The position numbers were made by a program, and so were the translations under genes. Below are positions 29,796-43,129 of a stretch of DNA of 64,000 bases, in pieces. Numbering within the stretch: position 1 is the stretch's first letter; each line of letters opens with the position of its first letter. Below the pieces are notes generated by a model. It did not search any database. It was not told the origin of the DNA and saw only the letters and a list, made by a program, of their open reading frames with translations. The DNA comes from Macrostomum hystrix (taxonomy: Eukaryota > Platyhelminthes > Macrostomidae), in the NCBI GenBank assembly GCA_950097015.1, contig CATNEN010000030.1:1-64000 (forward strand), written 5' to 3'.

Positions 29796-32700
29796 TGTTT
29801 TTGCCGCGTTCGCAGCCAAGAGGACGGGCGCGGTAAATGTCAGGCGGCTTTGAACCCTCTCGCAAGCATGGCCCGCGGGTTGCTAGATGTGGCTGTCGCT
29901 CCTACGAACAATCCTTAGAGCCCGGTCGAAGCCGCTCGCCCTCCGCCCTTGGCCGAAGCGGCTTTCTCCGCGCGAGCCACCTGTTGCTTTTCGTGACAGG
30001 TGGCAGTCGCTCTCAGCTGTGCAGAATCAACAATAATTGTTTACTGCCGCCACCGGTTGCTTGGGCGCACTCTAATAGACTCGAATGCAGATGTCCGCGC
30101 GGCTAAGCAATGACTGTCGCCTACCTAAGGTCGGGTCTTAATCAGAGTAAGCGAACGAGCGACGCGCGAAGCAAGCGGACTGACAGTTAAGCAGCAGCAG
30201 CAACAGCAGCAGCAGCAGCTTGGCCCTGCAGGGGAGGCAGAAGAGACACTGCGTTACCGGGTGGGGAGTCCGCACTGCAACTCAGCTGCGGGCAGGGCAG
30301 GGGAAGAAGTCTAACGGCTGTCCCCCCTGCTAGCTCTGCGGGGAGGGAAGTGCTGGGCAAAGACAGAGAGCGGCGCGCGGATAGGGAGTGAGCGAGGTGC
30401 GGTGCCACAGGAGGGGAGAATGCAGTCCCGGACGGACTCTTACTGGGAGCTACCTGACTGTTCCAAGCCGCCCCCTCTCTCACTCCCTACTGGTCCTTTT
30501 GGCTTTGGAATGGATGTCGCCCTGTTTAGGGGGGGGAGAGCTAGCACTAGCCTAGGGGCCTAGGGTAGCGAACAGTTCAGGTGAGCAGAGCTGGTTGGAC
30601 GAGCCGCTAACCTAGCTTGGCATAAGACCGAGACACGGCGCGTCATTGGCTCCGGCCCCGACGGTCCCCTTAGCCAGCCAAGGCAATGCATGAAATAGGT
30701 CTTTCATCCGACTCGGCCTTTTTCCTATCCATCCCTCAGTCCCATTCCATCCGCCCTCAAAAAATGCATGCACCGTCTCCCACCTCTCGTAGCTGGCCCC
30801 CTCCCCTACGGCTAAATGGGTTTCCTAGAGTTCCGCCAGTCAATCCAGTCGCGTGTTGTCTCAGGCGCACTGCGGGCTGCTCGCATTGTGCCAAAAATGC
30901 TGCGGCGACCAACCGAGAGACAATTCAGACTGGAGCCGAGTGCCGGGGAGGCGTGTGGACTCCGGGGAGGGGCTGGATATGCGCATGGATGTGAGCACAA
31001 GACTGCAGGGACAGAGTTTAATTCCCTTCGGAGGCTCTGCCAGCCCATATCTTCCTCCGACCCACCTCCATTTCTCCTCATAGGGATCTCTCGCCTCCTT
31101 TATAGAGAGCCTGCCAAGCTTCCCGAGGTCCCCAGCCCATGGTTTATCATCGCCATCCCCTGCACCAATGTCTGTCATTTCGCATTCGCATCGATTTGAA
31201 GAGCAGAAAGGGCAACAATGCTGCTATAAGGAGGGCCAGGCAGCGAGCTATTCCCAGCTTAATTCTCAGTACTTTTCGGCTTTCTAGTTTCGATAAGATG
31301 GAAGCACACACAGGCACACAGATAACAAGCAGTTGCAGTTTTATAGAAAACTTGGTGATGTAGTTGAGCGGCGTTGAGATTAAAGGATCGCGACGTTTGA
31401 GACATTTCCAAGACTGTGTACAATACAATGACTCCCGGTATATACCAGAACCAGATTGGATAGATTTGAACGCTGTACGCTTATTTCTCTTTCTAAAACA
31501 CGTGACACACGCCACTCGCTATAGTTGTCTGCCGGTCTCCCATTGCAGGCGGGGGTGAATGATGGTGAGGGCGAGCGAGTGAAAGGGAAGAGAGATGCGC
31601 CTGATCTCCCATTCCACATGAGCCGACTCAACTCACGCATCAGGCTCATCCCCTACTCGGCCTGGTGTTGTGCTTTGAGTGTTTATAGGGAGAGGCTACA
31701 GGGCGCGCCTTGGCAACAGGCCCATAGCTGATAGTTCGATACGGAACAGGGTGGAAACGGTCAGATTTCTCAATAGATTCGTTTTCAGCCACTTTTTACG
31801 ACAAGGAATATTAACTCTCTAACTCTCTTCTACAAAGAGAATAAAGAAGGGAGATAGGAGGCTCGCCCCGCTGTACCTTCTGGAGCAGTCTCCACCCTGC
31901 CCGGCCGCCCTAATGGATGGCAGCATGGGCCCAGGATGATACGGCGACAAGGCGCTGAAGTCTTTAGGGAAGGCCGAGCAGGGACGGGCCGCCACTCAAT
32001 GGTAAAGGCTTAAAATTTGTTGAAGCAGGCAGAGCCAGTTGAAGAGCAGGGCGTGAAGCCTCGGTATTGTTCCTATCAGTTTAATTCCCATCAGTGTTGT
32101 GCTCTAATGCATCATCAGCAGCAGCAGCAGCGAGTGCCGCGCAAGACACGCGCGGTAGGGGAAAAATGTGAGCCTCGGCTAAGTCTAGCGTGACGAAGGG
32201 GGGTTTTCGGCACTTTTGTAGCCATAAGCAGGCGACGTGGACTAATTGCGAACTATTATGAGACACGTACAGGGCTTGTATTTGAGTAGATGCGATGGAT
32301 CGAGGGATATTGTATTGATTTGAAATTCACTAAACTACAGAAAAAAATGTTCCTCCTATCTATTTTCTCCCACTTCCGTCTGTAACGGCCCCAGTAAAAT
32401 AGTTTTGATACCCCAAGCATTGTGCGGAAGCTAGTGTCAAATCCGTATAAGGATTAGGCATCAGTTGTGACCATGTTTGGTTTAATTCGGGTTTCACATC
32501 CTAAAATGACAATAAGAAAATTACTGTTGAGCTATCACCAATTGAGCAAATAGATTGGCCAAAAAAACGTTCGCACGGTGCAATCGTTTCAGCTGACTTG
32601 CACAAAAATATGTCCATATATTTTTTCGAGTCCAAAGCTGTGTAAAATAAAATAAATAGAATTGTAATTTTAGCAAGCTGCACAATGCGCAGCACTGTCA

Positions 32701-33309
32701 CCACGCGAAGAGGCGAGTGCATTAAAATAGGGAGCCAATAGACAGACACAAGAGCAGAAGACAGATTCGCTGGGACAAAAACGCAACAATTGAAGCAGCA
32801 CAAGAAAGGGACAAAACAAAAAATGGAAATTCAGAAAACAAAGTAAAAACAAATCAAAAGCAAAGATGGGACAAAAATATATGAATCCTCAATCCAATAG
32901 GAAGCCAACACTAACAGTAAAAGAAGCAAATAGGATTAACAATGAACGATTGCATAGACAGAAATAGAGCTCGCACGGGAGTCACCTACTGCAGTCATTT
33001 GGCCGTTTGAAGACAGACATCAAGTGAAAGGAAATTTGACCAAGTAAAATAATAATAATCAGTCACGAAGCAACAACAGTACGCACGCCAATAGGCGAAA
33101 TAAATTCAGGATTTAGCTGAAGAAGATAAAACAAATAATAAAAAAGTAATATTAAAAGCCAACTAAGATTTGGTTACTATAAGAGATAGAAAAATAAAGA
33201 ACAAACCAAATCAAAAAGCACAGAGGAAAAACTGCACAGTTTTGATGTGACATGCTAAGCGAAGCAAAACTATATTAAAAGTAAATTAAATCCTTAACCA
33301 CGATTGTGA
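29796..33309. other. Upstream and intergenic DNA without supported genes
   Basis: The stretch 29796-31100 is GC-rich and probably includes the promoter of the minus-strand membrane-protein gene. It has a (CAG)n run at about 30190-30220 and several short overlapping ORFs without domains. From 32300 rightwards it is AT-rich and featureless. Confidence 0.4.
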
Positions 33310-33950
33310 ATGGTGAATTCATGCAATCTAGAATCCCGTGAATGGGAAATCGGTAGATTGGAAATTTATGGAATCTAGAATCCCGTGAACGGGAAATTGG
33401 TAGATTGGGAAATTGATGTAATCTAGAATCCTGTGAATGGGAATTCGGTAGAATGGGAAATTATGGAATCTAGAATCCCGTGAATGGGAAATGCATGCAA
33501 TCTAGAATCCCGTGAATGGGAAATGCATGCAATCTAGAATCCCGTGAATGGGAATTCGGTAGATTGGGAAATTAATGCAATCTAGAATCCCGTGACTGGG
33601 AAATGCATGCAATCTAGAATCCCGTGAATGGGAATTCGGTAGATTAGGAAATTGATGCAATCTAGAATCCCGTGAATGAGAATTCGGTAGATTGGGAAAT
33701 TAATGCAATCTAGAATCCCGTGACTGGGAAATGCATGCAATCTAGAATCCCGTGAATAGGAAATCGGTAGATTGGGATATTAATGCAATCTAGAATCCCG
33801 TGAATGGGAAATCGGTAGATTGGGTTATTAATGCAATCTAGAATCCCGTGAATGGGAAATCGGTAGAATAGGAAATTATGGAATCTAGAATCCCATGGAT
33901 AGGAAATCGGTAGATTGGGGAATTCATGGAATCTAGAATCCCATTTAAAG
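33310..33950. repeat. Approximately 48-bp degenerate minisatellite
   Basis: About 14 copies of a unit built from AATCTAGAATCCCGTGAATG, GGAAATCGGTAGATTGGG and AAATTAATGC, some shortened to the AATCTAGAATCCCGTGAATG half plus GGAAATGCATGC. It lies outside genes. Confidence 0.95.
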
Positions 33951-35349
33951 TGGGAAAATTTATACAATAAACAACAATTCAAAGCACGATGGCCAATATG
34001 CTACTTTTAAATTAAGTAATTAAAAAAACTACAGGATTGCATACACAGACGAAACATTGAAATTCTATAAATTTGCATTGTAGAAATTCTTTTATTTTCC
34101 AATTTAGCTCATCTGACAATCTTTTAGGCAGAAACTATTTTAAGCGATATTTTGTTTAATTATCCAAACGATGATTAATTGTGACGTGTTTTATTTGACA
34201 AAAATCACCAAAAACCGAGTCTGCTAGCCGCAAAATTCTACGGAGGTCTACTGTTAGTAGTAATAATTGTGCGTTTTGAGTATACACAATGGCCTATTTG
34301 ACAGACGGGCTTCTAAAGATAAAATTATTAGTATTGGCTTCACAAAAAAATCTGGCTTCTGTTAAAAATCATTTAAAATTTGTAACAGGCCTAATTGTGC
34401 GATTTAATGCAATAAGGAAGTGTTTGCCAATTTGCTTCCGACTTTTTCATGAAAAAATGAAAGAACACTTATTTATTCAAAGCAGGATTTACTTTACAAG
34501 ATTAGGCGATAGGGAAGCAAACAGAAAATGGTACAAGCAACCCAATAATTCAAAAAGCACAATAAAAAGGGAAATTTCAAAACAAATACGAGCGTAGATG
34601 AGACAAACGACTATTTTGCGTGTCTAAAGCATGTGAATTTTTTTTAAATTGGCGACAAAAGAAGTATAACAAACACATGCGCCTTTACTAAATTTTAAGA
34701 AAGGCCTTAACATTGTATAGTTTGTTATAAACAGCATATTTTGGCGCGAATTGAAAAATTGAATTCACCAAATAATAAAAGTCGCAAACGGCTCCACTTT
34801 GTTGAACACAAAATATCATATGGCACACACTAGGGCCCATGGCACCTAAAGTGTAAGTACGAGTAATACAAATTTGAGCAAAATTAGTTGTAATTAAAAG
34901 TGAGCCATTAAAATTTTCCCATTCAGCGGAACTCTCGGAAGTGTCGCATAGTCTCAGAAGAAATTCAAATGTCAAGCCAGCTCTGAGCAGACATTCGCTT
35001 AGTCAAGAAAGACTGTGGCTTTCGCAAGAATTTGCCCTTCACGAGAATTTCGCTGTTAAGCCATAGAAGCACGTGAGAGATAGTTTGCTGTATTTTATTT
35101 AGCGCCACAAGCACTGATTGGTGGCGTAAAAAATGTAATAGTGAAGGAAATGAAACAAACTACCCAGAATTGATTAGCACTAGAGAATTAATTAATCACA
35201 AAAAGAACTGTCTTAATAATATGGATGGCCTCTTCAGACTCAGTCCAATGGCTTTTCCTGTGGCAGTACAAGTAGAAACTTCTGCACAAAATGGGTCAGC
35301 TTGTCTGAAAAAGAGGAAATTAATGAGAAGCTTGTCTTGGTCCACTGGC
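33951..35349. other. AT-rich spacer
   Basis: A 102-codon ORF (34289-34597, +) lacks any recognisable motif and is not called. It is otherwise featureless. Confidence 0.4.
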
Positions 35350-35615
35350 GCATCATTTAATGACAATAGACCCGCAGCCAGCGAGGAGGCAATTCTGCCT
35401 ATTTCGCTGACTCCTGAGTACACGCTCACACAGGTGTGTACATCTGCCCTGACTTTCTCATCGTCAGACAGTGTACACTCTCACAGTGCCTTGGAGGTTG
35501 GCCCTCAAGGGTGTAAATTGCAAGTTAAGCCACTAAGCCTTCCCTCCGCGGCTGCGCCCAAAATAAATGTGGCCTCGCCGCGGAATCGAGCTTAGGGACC
35601 TTGGTGCGAGCGATC
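35350..35615 (-). mobile_element. SINE family 1, truncated at the head
   Basis: Its body matches the copy at 12193-12516 (GCCTTGGAGGTTGGCCCTCA; TTCGCTGACTCCTGAG), and it retains the B-box end of the tRNA head but not the A box. There is a 20-bp insertion relative to the other copies near 35525-35550. Its head overlaps the last codons of the SLC7 reading frame. Confidence 0.85.
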
Positions 35616-38600
35616 ATGACAGGACTTATTTCTTAGAAAAATCTTTAAACAATAGTTATTATGAAGAAAGCTATACAAACCCATTTTAGTCTGCAAAGAG
35701 GCGGGCTTCCGTTTCCAGACAACGCCAACAAAGTAGAATGGCAGTCCTGTTAGCATGACCAAGATAGATATGGCACTCTCCTTTGGCGATTTCACCAGGG
35801 TGATAATGCAGATTAGGCTGGTGATGATAAACAGCACGATGGGAATTGCCAACGGTAGCTGCAATGCGAATTGTGGGACACCAGGACAAGTGAGAAGGCT
35901 CGATTTCATACAATTGTCTCGAAATTTCTGATGATTCTAAGCTGAAATTATTCCGAGACACGGTTTGCTCTTTAAAACGGATTAAAAAATGGTTTTCATA
36001 CAGCAATTCTTTTCTGCTTTTTAGCATTAAAACCGGCTTTTGATAATATTTAGAAAAATAATAAAAAATATAAATATTTGATTACACCTGCCCCAATAGG
36101 GCTAGATGCGCAGCCGACAGCACAGCCGCAGCTATTGCGCGGCGCATCTGAAGGCTGCGTACAGCTGTTCAGTCCATGGACTGGGGGGACGCCACACCCA
36201 CCCTCAATTATCCCAGCTAATGCTGGCACCCATTTAACAGCTGGGTGAACTGAAGCAATGCAGAATTAAGTGTCTTGCTAAAGGACACAAATTGTTTCAG
36301 TGGTTTTGGGAATCGAACCCCCGACCTTCAAGTCGTGAGTCCGACGCCCTAACACTAGGCTACAACCTCTTATTTGCGGTAGCTATCTATAGATTGATCT
36401 TAGAAAAAGAAAGAAATAAAAAGCAGACAGAAGCTTTGAAACCTCATGAAACTCAAACGGCTCTTTGCAAAACTAGTTGCTTTTTAAAGCCTAATTGAAA
36501 AACAGTAGAAATACCAGGGGAATTTCAAATAACCACGTTTTTCCCGTATATCCCAAAGTTTTCCACCAATCGCCATGAATATCGAGAACACGGACTAAAA
36601 TGTTCCGCTCTATCCGATGAAGCAACTTCCAAATCACAAAACATTAATATCGTCGAGATATTCAACGATTCTTGTCGAAGTGTCTGGTGGCAAAAACTTG
36701 TCCTTGTCAGCAATGACGTTGGAAGGCATTGAAAATTAGTCTATCGTAAAGGACGGAAAATGTTGATCCATATAGTAGACTTTCACGAAATTGAATCATT
36801 CGGTTTAGGAACACAAACTATGTTCATAAAACGTACCCTCAGCGTCCTAGGCAGCTCCGGGTGCTTGATTCGCAGTACCAATAAGCAGCCGATAGCCAGC
36901 AGAATGATGGCCATGAATGCGAAACCAGTTAGCTCGATCAGGTAGTCCAGCTGATTGGTGAACAGCTGCTGGAAGATCAGCGTGAAAATGCCCTGCAAAA
37001 ATTGGTGACAAGCAAGGTGGGCAGTAATGATACTTTCAGGAATTTAAAAAAGTTTAATCAACTAAATAAATTTAATTGAAAAATTAACTGCAGAGAATAA
37101 AGGCATGCAGATGGATATTATCGAATAAAATGTCGATGGATAAAATGTCGATGGATAGAATGTCGATGGATAGAATGTCGATGGATAGAATATCGATGGA
37201 TAGAATGTCGATGGATAGAATGTCGATGGATAAAATGTCGATGGATAGAATATCAGTGGATAAAATATCGATGGATAGAATGTCGATGGGTAGAATTTGG
37301 ATGGATAGAATGTCGATGGATAGAATGTCGATGGATAAAATATCGATGGATAGAATGTGGATGGATAGAATGTGGATGGATAGAATGTCGATGGATAAAA
37401 TATCGATGGATAGAATGTCGATGGATAGAATATCGATGGATAAAATGTCGATGGATAGAATGTCGATGGATAGAATATCGATGGATAAAATGTCGATGGA
37501 TAGAATATCAGTGGATAGAATATCGATGGATAAAATGTCGATGGATAGAATATCAGTGGATAGAATATCGATGGATAGAATGTCGATGGTTAAAATATCG
37601 ATGGATAGAATGTCGATGGATAGAATGTCGAGGGATAGAATGTCGATAGATAGAATATCGATGGATAAAATTTCGATGGATAGAATATCAGTGGATAGAA
37701 TATCGATGGATAGAATATCGATGGATAGAATGTGGATGGATAGAATGTGGATGGATAGAATGTGGATGGATAGAATGTCGATGGATAGAATGTCGATGGA
37801 TAGAATATCGGTGGATAGAAAGCCAATGAGTCGCAGTCGCGGTGTCTCACCATGAAGAGCACGGACGGGACAGGGGTTAGCCGCTTGGCGCTGACCATAG
37901 CCAGGGCTGCGGGAAAGTGGCCCTCGTAGGCGCCGGTGAAGGCCGCTCGGGACATGCTCAGCACCTCGCCGTTCATGCTGCCAAAGATGGCAATGGCAAC
38001 GAATAAGGGCATAACAAAAGCGCCAGCGCCCATTGTCTTCTCGGCGAATGTGACGGCTACGGCGTGAGAAGCTATTAATTGATCTGGAGTTAGTACAGCC
38101 AGGTAGGCCAGGTTGGCTGTCACGTAGATGACTGTGATAACCGACAGGGAGATGATGATGGCCAATGGTAGGCTGCGAGACGGTCGCTTCATCTCTTCCG
38201 TGAGAAAGTTCAGATAGTTCCTGTGTAAGAGTAACAATAGGAAATATTAATTAAACCAAATAATTAAACCAATTAACTACCAAATAGACACTGGGGTAGG
38301 GGTAATGAACTACCAAGTGGACACTGGGGTAGAGGTAATGATCTACCAAATAGACACTGGGGTAGGGGTAATGAACTACCAAGTGGACACTGGGGTAGGG
38401 GTAATGATCTACCAAATAGACACTGGGGTAGGGGTAATGAACTACCAAGTGGACACTGGGGTAGGGGTAATGATCTACCAAATAGACACTGGGGTAGGGG
38501 TAATGATCTACCAAATAGACACTGGGGTAGGGGTAATGATCTACCACATAGACACTGGGTTAGGGGTAATGATCTACCAAATAGACACTGGGGTAGGGGT

Positions 38601-41600
38601 AATGATCTACCAAATAGACACTGGGGTAGGGGTAATGATCTACCAAATAGACACTGGGGTAGGGGTAATGATCTACCAAATAGACACTGGGGTAGGGGTA
38701 ATGATCTACCAAATAGACACTGGGGTAGGGGTAATGATCTACCAAATAGACACTGGGGTAGGGGTAATGATCTACCAAATAGACACTGGGGTAGGGGTAA
38801 TGATCTACCAAATAGACACTGGGGTAGGGGTAATGATCTACCAAATAGACACTGGGGTAGGGGTAATGATCTACCAAATAGACACTGGGGTAGGGGTAAT
38901 GATCTACCAAATAGACACTGGGGTAGGGGTAATGATCTACCAAATAGACACTGGGGTAGGGGTAATGATCTACCAAATAGACACTGGGGTAGGGGTAATG
39001 ATCTAGCAAATAGACACTGGGGTAGGGGTAATGATCTACCACATAGACACTGGGGTAGGGGTAATGATCTACCAAATAGACACTGGGATAGGGGTAATGA
39101 TCTACCAAATAGACACTGGGGTAGGGGTAATGATCTACCAAATAGACACTGGGGTAGGGGTAATGATCTACAAAATAAGACACTGGGATAGGGGTAATGA
39201 TCTACCAAATAGACACTGGGGTAGGGGTAATGATCTACCACATAGACACTGGGGTAGGGGTAATGATCTACCAAATAGACACTGGGGTAGGGGTAATGAT
39301 CTACCAAATAGACACTGGGGTAGGGGTAATGATCTACCACATAGACACTGGGGTAGGGGTAATGATCTACCAAATAGACACTGGGGTAGGGGTAATGATC
39401 TACCAAATAGACACTGGGGTAGGGGTAATGATCTACCAAATAGACACTGGGGTAGGGGTAATGATCTACCAAATAGACACTGGGGTAGGGGTAATGATCT
39501 ACCAAATAGACACTGGGGTAGGGGTAATGATCTACCAAATAGACACTGGGGTAGGGGTAATGATCTACCAAATAGACACTGGGGTAGGGGTAATGATCTA
39601 CCAAATAGACACTGGGGTAGGGGTAATGATCTACCAAATAGACACTGGGGTAGGGGTAATGATCTACCAAATAGACACTGGGGTAGGGGTAATGATCTAC
39701 CAAATAGACACTGGGGTAGGGGTAATGATCTACCACATAGACACTGGGGTAGGGGTAATGATCTACCAAATAGACACTGGGGTAGGGGTAATGATCTACC
39801 AAATAGACACTGGGGTAACTCACCAGCCAGCAAAAGCCCAGAAGCCCTGATAGAAGGCGGAAATCGTGCCCAGTCCATAGTCGCTGCCTTCGAAAGAGTT
39901 TTCAAAGTTTTCAGTTCTGCCTTGGCCGAAATAGTAGAAGCCAATCACGGTAATGATGAGCAGGGCGCTGACCTTGCATACAGATATGACAACAGCAGTC
40001 TTAGTAGCCCATTTCACATTGATGCAGTTGATTGCACATAGCAGAGCTGTAAATATAGAATGTCAGTTATACTTTTCTGTCACTAATAAATAAAATATTC
40101 AACATTTCTGTTGACCCAATGATGTCGCAACTGGGCATCTGTAGCTGAAATTTGAAGCATAACTGACAACTGAAAAGCTAAGACTTATGATATCATCTAG
40201 ATTGTTGTAGATTGCAGCTGTCAATTAACTGATCACACTCAGAAAGTTCAACTCGTAGGATTAATAATAAAAAAATAATAAAATAATATAAATTGCAGGA
40301 GGGCTGCGGGCAATGGCACATCATTTGGTGACACCAGACCCGCAGCCAGCGTGGAGGCAATTCTGCCCATTTCGCTGACTCCCGAGCACACGCGCACACA
40401 GGTGTGTACATCTGCCCTGACTTTCTCATGGTAAGGCAGTGTACTCTCACTGTGCCTTAGAGATTGGCCCTCAACGGCGTAAATTGCAAGAGAAAGAAGT
40501 GCTTAACAAAAGGGTGGCAAACTTGAAATGCGACTCACACAACTCTCTAGGCTGAGTAGTTTTTGAAAGCATAATTTAGATTCGAAACTGACAGATGTCA
40601 ATCGGACCGTCTCTGCCGGTGCATTTGGCTATTTAGCTAGTTAAGCTTGCTTTTAGATAGACAAGTGCATGAAAATTACGCCGATATATATTTTCTGATT
40701 TTAGCAGAATTAGCAGGTGGACAGTCAACATGACCCACTAACAGACTGACAGGTGGACAGTGATATCCTACCAACAGACTGACAGGTGGACAGTGATGTC
40801 CTACCAACAGACTAACAGGTGGACAGCGATGTCCTACCAACAGACTGACAGGTGGACAGTGATGTCCTACCAACAGACTGACAGGTGGACAGCGATGTCC
40901 TACCAACAGACTGACAGGTGGACAGCGATGTCCTACCAACAGACTGACAGGTGGACAGCGATGTCCTACCAACAGACTGACAGGTGGACAGTGATGTCCT
41001 ACCAACAGACTGACAGGTGGACAGTGATGTCCTACCAACAGACTGACAGGTGGACAGCGATGTCCTACCAACAGACTGACAGGTGGACAGTGATGACCCA
41101 CTGACAGACTGACAGATGGACAGTGATGACCCACTGACTGACTGACAGGTGGACAGATGGACAGTGATGACCCACTGACTGACTGACAGGTGGACAGGTG
41201 ACAGTGATGACCCACTGACTGACTAACAGGTGGACAGTGATGACCCACTGACTGACTGACAGGTGGACAGTGATGACCCACTGACTAACTGACAGGTGGA
41301 CAGTGACAGATCATGATTAAACGGTGCAGCAACTCACCAACAGACAAGAAGGCGGTCATGCGAGTCAAGTATTCTGGCACATCGCAGCCAACAAACAATG
41401 GTGTCAGGCAGTACTTGGCAAACAGCAAGGAATTAGCAGCGGTGCTGACAGCTCCAATAGCCACAAATGTGATCCACAATACCAGAAAGGCTGGCACTGG
41501 GCCCATTACTTGCAGTACGTAGATGTATTCGCCACCTGATCTGGGTATAGTAGTGCCGAGCTCCGCGTAGCATATGGCACCAAGAGCGCTGAACACACCT

Positions 41601-41860
41601 GTGACTGTCCACATGATAAAGCTTAGGCCGACACTTTTGGACTCTTGCAGGATACCCTTTGGAGATACGAAAATGCCTGAGCCAACAATGATGCCAACAA
41701 TTATACCGACGCCTTGCATGACACCAATCTCTTTGCGCAGTTCAATCTTTGGCTTCTGTTCGATAATAATTGGCCCGCTGTCAACATCGGCACCGTCGAC
41801 CAACTCGGCATTGGGATTAGAATTATTGTTAATATTGTTCTTACTGTTTGAATGCTTCAT
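35592..41860 (-). CDS. SLC7-family amino-acid transporter light chain (LAT/xCT type)
   Basis: A 12-TM APC-superfamily antiporter at the plasma membrane. Exons are 41860-41338, 40046-39824, 38220-37851, 36992-36837 and 35858-35592; phases 1, 2, 0, 0 agree throughout, giving 512 aa. Residues 60-64 carry the substrate-binding GSGIF of TM1. YAELGTTIPRSGGEYIY spans the TM2-3 loop. Cys159 (LFVGCDVPE) matches the cysteine that disulphide-bonds to the SLC3 heavy chain. GFWAFAGWNYLNFLTEE is TM6, with Trp where LAT1 has its gating Phe; b(0,+)AT also has Trp there. TPVPSVLF and LTGLPFYFVGVVWKRKP follow. The exact subfamily is uncertain. The ATG lies ten bases after a good 3' splice site (TATCATTTCAG). 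The final exon reads into a SINE, which supplies the last residues and the stop; alternatively a donor at ATGG|GTTTGT leads to an unseen exon. Confidence 0.92.
36087..36372 (-). mobile_element. tRNA-derived SINE, family 2
   Basis: The minus strand starts with a tRNA-like head (A-box-like GTAGCCTAGTGTTAGGGCG; B box GGGGTTCGATTCCC), followed by a core containing TTGTGTCCTTTAGCAAGACA (a motif widespread in invertebrate SINEs, as I recall) and an AT-rich tail. It sits in SLC7 intron 4. A more diverged copy lies at 50433-50707. Confidence 0.8.
36605..36690 (+). repeat. Dispersed 86-bp repeat, copy 1
   Basis: Matches the reverse strand of 55092-55177. The shared core is ATCGTCGAGATATTC, ACGATTCTTGTCG and AGTGTCTGGTG, and the 5' edge is CCGCTCTAT. 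It is intronic in SLC7. The class is unknown. Confidence 0.75.
37121..37820. repeat. 15-bp minisatellite in SLC7 intron 3
   Basis: About 46 copies of TCGATGGATAGAATG with TAAAATA and GTGG variants. Read on the SLC7 strand, it starts about 25 bases after the exon 3 donor (37850). The SMDRM pentapeptide ORF is an artefact. Confidence 0.97.
38276..39816. repeat. 33-bp minisatellite filling SLC7 intron 2
   Basis: About 47 copies of GATCTACCAAATAGACACTG plus GGGTAGGGGTAAT. The intron is 38221-39823, so the array makes up about 96% of it and begins roughly seven bases after the exon 2 donor. Because the unit length is divisible by three, frames are open on both strands without coding meaning. Confidence 0.97.
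40261..40490 (-). mobile_element. SINE family 1, 5'-truncated
   Basis: It has the body and an A/T-rich tail (40261-40294), ending at TAAATTGCAAG; the tRNA head is missing. It lies in the intergenic part of SLC7 intron 1. Confidence 0.85.
40714..41312. repeat. 33-bp minisatellite in SLC7 intron 1
   Basis: About 18 copies built around CAGACTGACAGGTGGACAGT. The left two-thirds has GATGTCCTACCAA spacers and the right third has GATGACCCACTGA spacers. The array begins about 25 bases after the exon 1 donor (41337). Confidence 0.96.
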
Positions 41861-41870
41861 CTTGTCCTTG

Positions 41871-42374
41871 CTGAAATGATAGCGAAATACAGAAAAACTA
41901 TGTATCAACAATTGGCGTAGGTCTTGCTTTTTTAGATTTGTTTTATTCCTTAGTCGAACACGTGCTTGCCGGGTCCAGTGAGTTTATGAATTAAATCTAG
42001 ACAATAATAGCCAGCAACTCTGCGCTGGCTTTTCCTTTGAGCAAAATGCATGCCGTTTCGTCATTTTACTTTGCTTCGTAAATAGGGTGTGGGTAGTAGA
42101 GAGGGGTACAGAGGGCCAGTGACTGTACAGCCCAAACAATGCGCTCCTATTGGCTGCTGTAACCATCAATATAGATGAAGAACTGGCATGGCAGATTGTT
42201 CAAACATAAGGCGTGGCTTAGCCACTTGCGGACAAACACTTGTCAGTCAGTTGGGACAATGACAGGTCGCTGGCTATGAAATAGCATATCAAGACCCTAG
42301 AGACAAAATGCATCAGTTCAAATGCGAGACAGTTGACAGGTAGACAGGGTCAGGCAGGGTCAAGGTACAGTCGT
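41871..42374. other. SLC7 5' flank
   Basis: Begins with the splice acceptor TTTCAG (41871-41876 on the minus strand), so the 5'UTR is spliced. No upstream exon or promoter motif was recognised. Confidence 0.4.
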
Positions 42375-42683
42375 AAGGGAAGCTTTCGGTCTCCAAGGGA
42401 AACCTTTGGGTATCCAAGGGAAACCTTTCGGTATCCAAGGGAAACCTTTCGGTATCCAAGGGAAACATTTCGGTGTCCAAGGGAAACCTTTGGGTATCCA
42501 AGGGAAACCTTTGGGTATCCAAGGGAAACCTTTCGGTCTCCAAGGGAAACCTTTGGGTATCCAAGGGAAACCTTTCGGTCTCCAAGGGAAACCTTTGGGT
42601 ATCCAAGGGAAACCTTTCGGTCTCCAAGGGAAACCTTCCGGTATCCAAGGGAAACCTTCCGGTGTCCAAGTCCAAGGGAAAGC
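42375..42683. repeat. 21-bp minisatellite
   Basis: About 14 copies of CCAAGGGAAACCTTTGGGTAT with TTCGGT and CTTCCGG variants. It lies upstream of SLC7. Confidence 0.96.
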
Positions 42684-43129
42684 TATCAATAGAAGAGAAC
42701 CAATCTACATGAAACAATATTCGTGCGAAACAATTTTGGCGTATAAGAAATTTAATATTAACTAGGCAATATCTACGAAGAATTACGAGTCAAGCCCTCG
42801 ATTCTAAGCAATAGTAAAAAGCCTGTAAGAAACATGAGCATTGTGACAGAAGGCTGGCACAAATACAGAAGTGGATCGTTTACAAAACTAGAGCCAAATC
42901 CAATTGATAAGATAAGTTTGGTTCGGGAGGCCAAACAGGTTCAAAAGAAAGCCAAGTTTGGCATGGGAAGCAACACAGAAGTCATTGAATAATATTGAAC
43001 TACGGGATAGTAATATATACGGACTAGCCAAATATATCGATTGACTTTACTTAGATTATGTTATGCAATAGCAAATTATACACTTAATATCACCCCAACA
43101 GACATTAAATAATATACTGATCTAGGGGA
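42684..43129. other. AT-rich spacer
   Basis: Nothing was recognised. Confidence 0.4.

Noticed and set aside
30816-31199. 127-codon ORF and overlapping frames
   Set aside because: A GC-rich upstream region with competing ORFs in several frames and no recognisable motif.
34289-34597. 102-codon ORF in AT-rich DNA
   Set aside because: No domain, odd composition for a coding exon here, no splice context; length is not exceptional by chance.
38251-40041. ORFs of up to 516 codons inside the SLC7 gene
   Set aside because: They are intronic; the 33-bp unit is divisible by three and stop-free on both strands.
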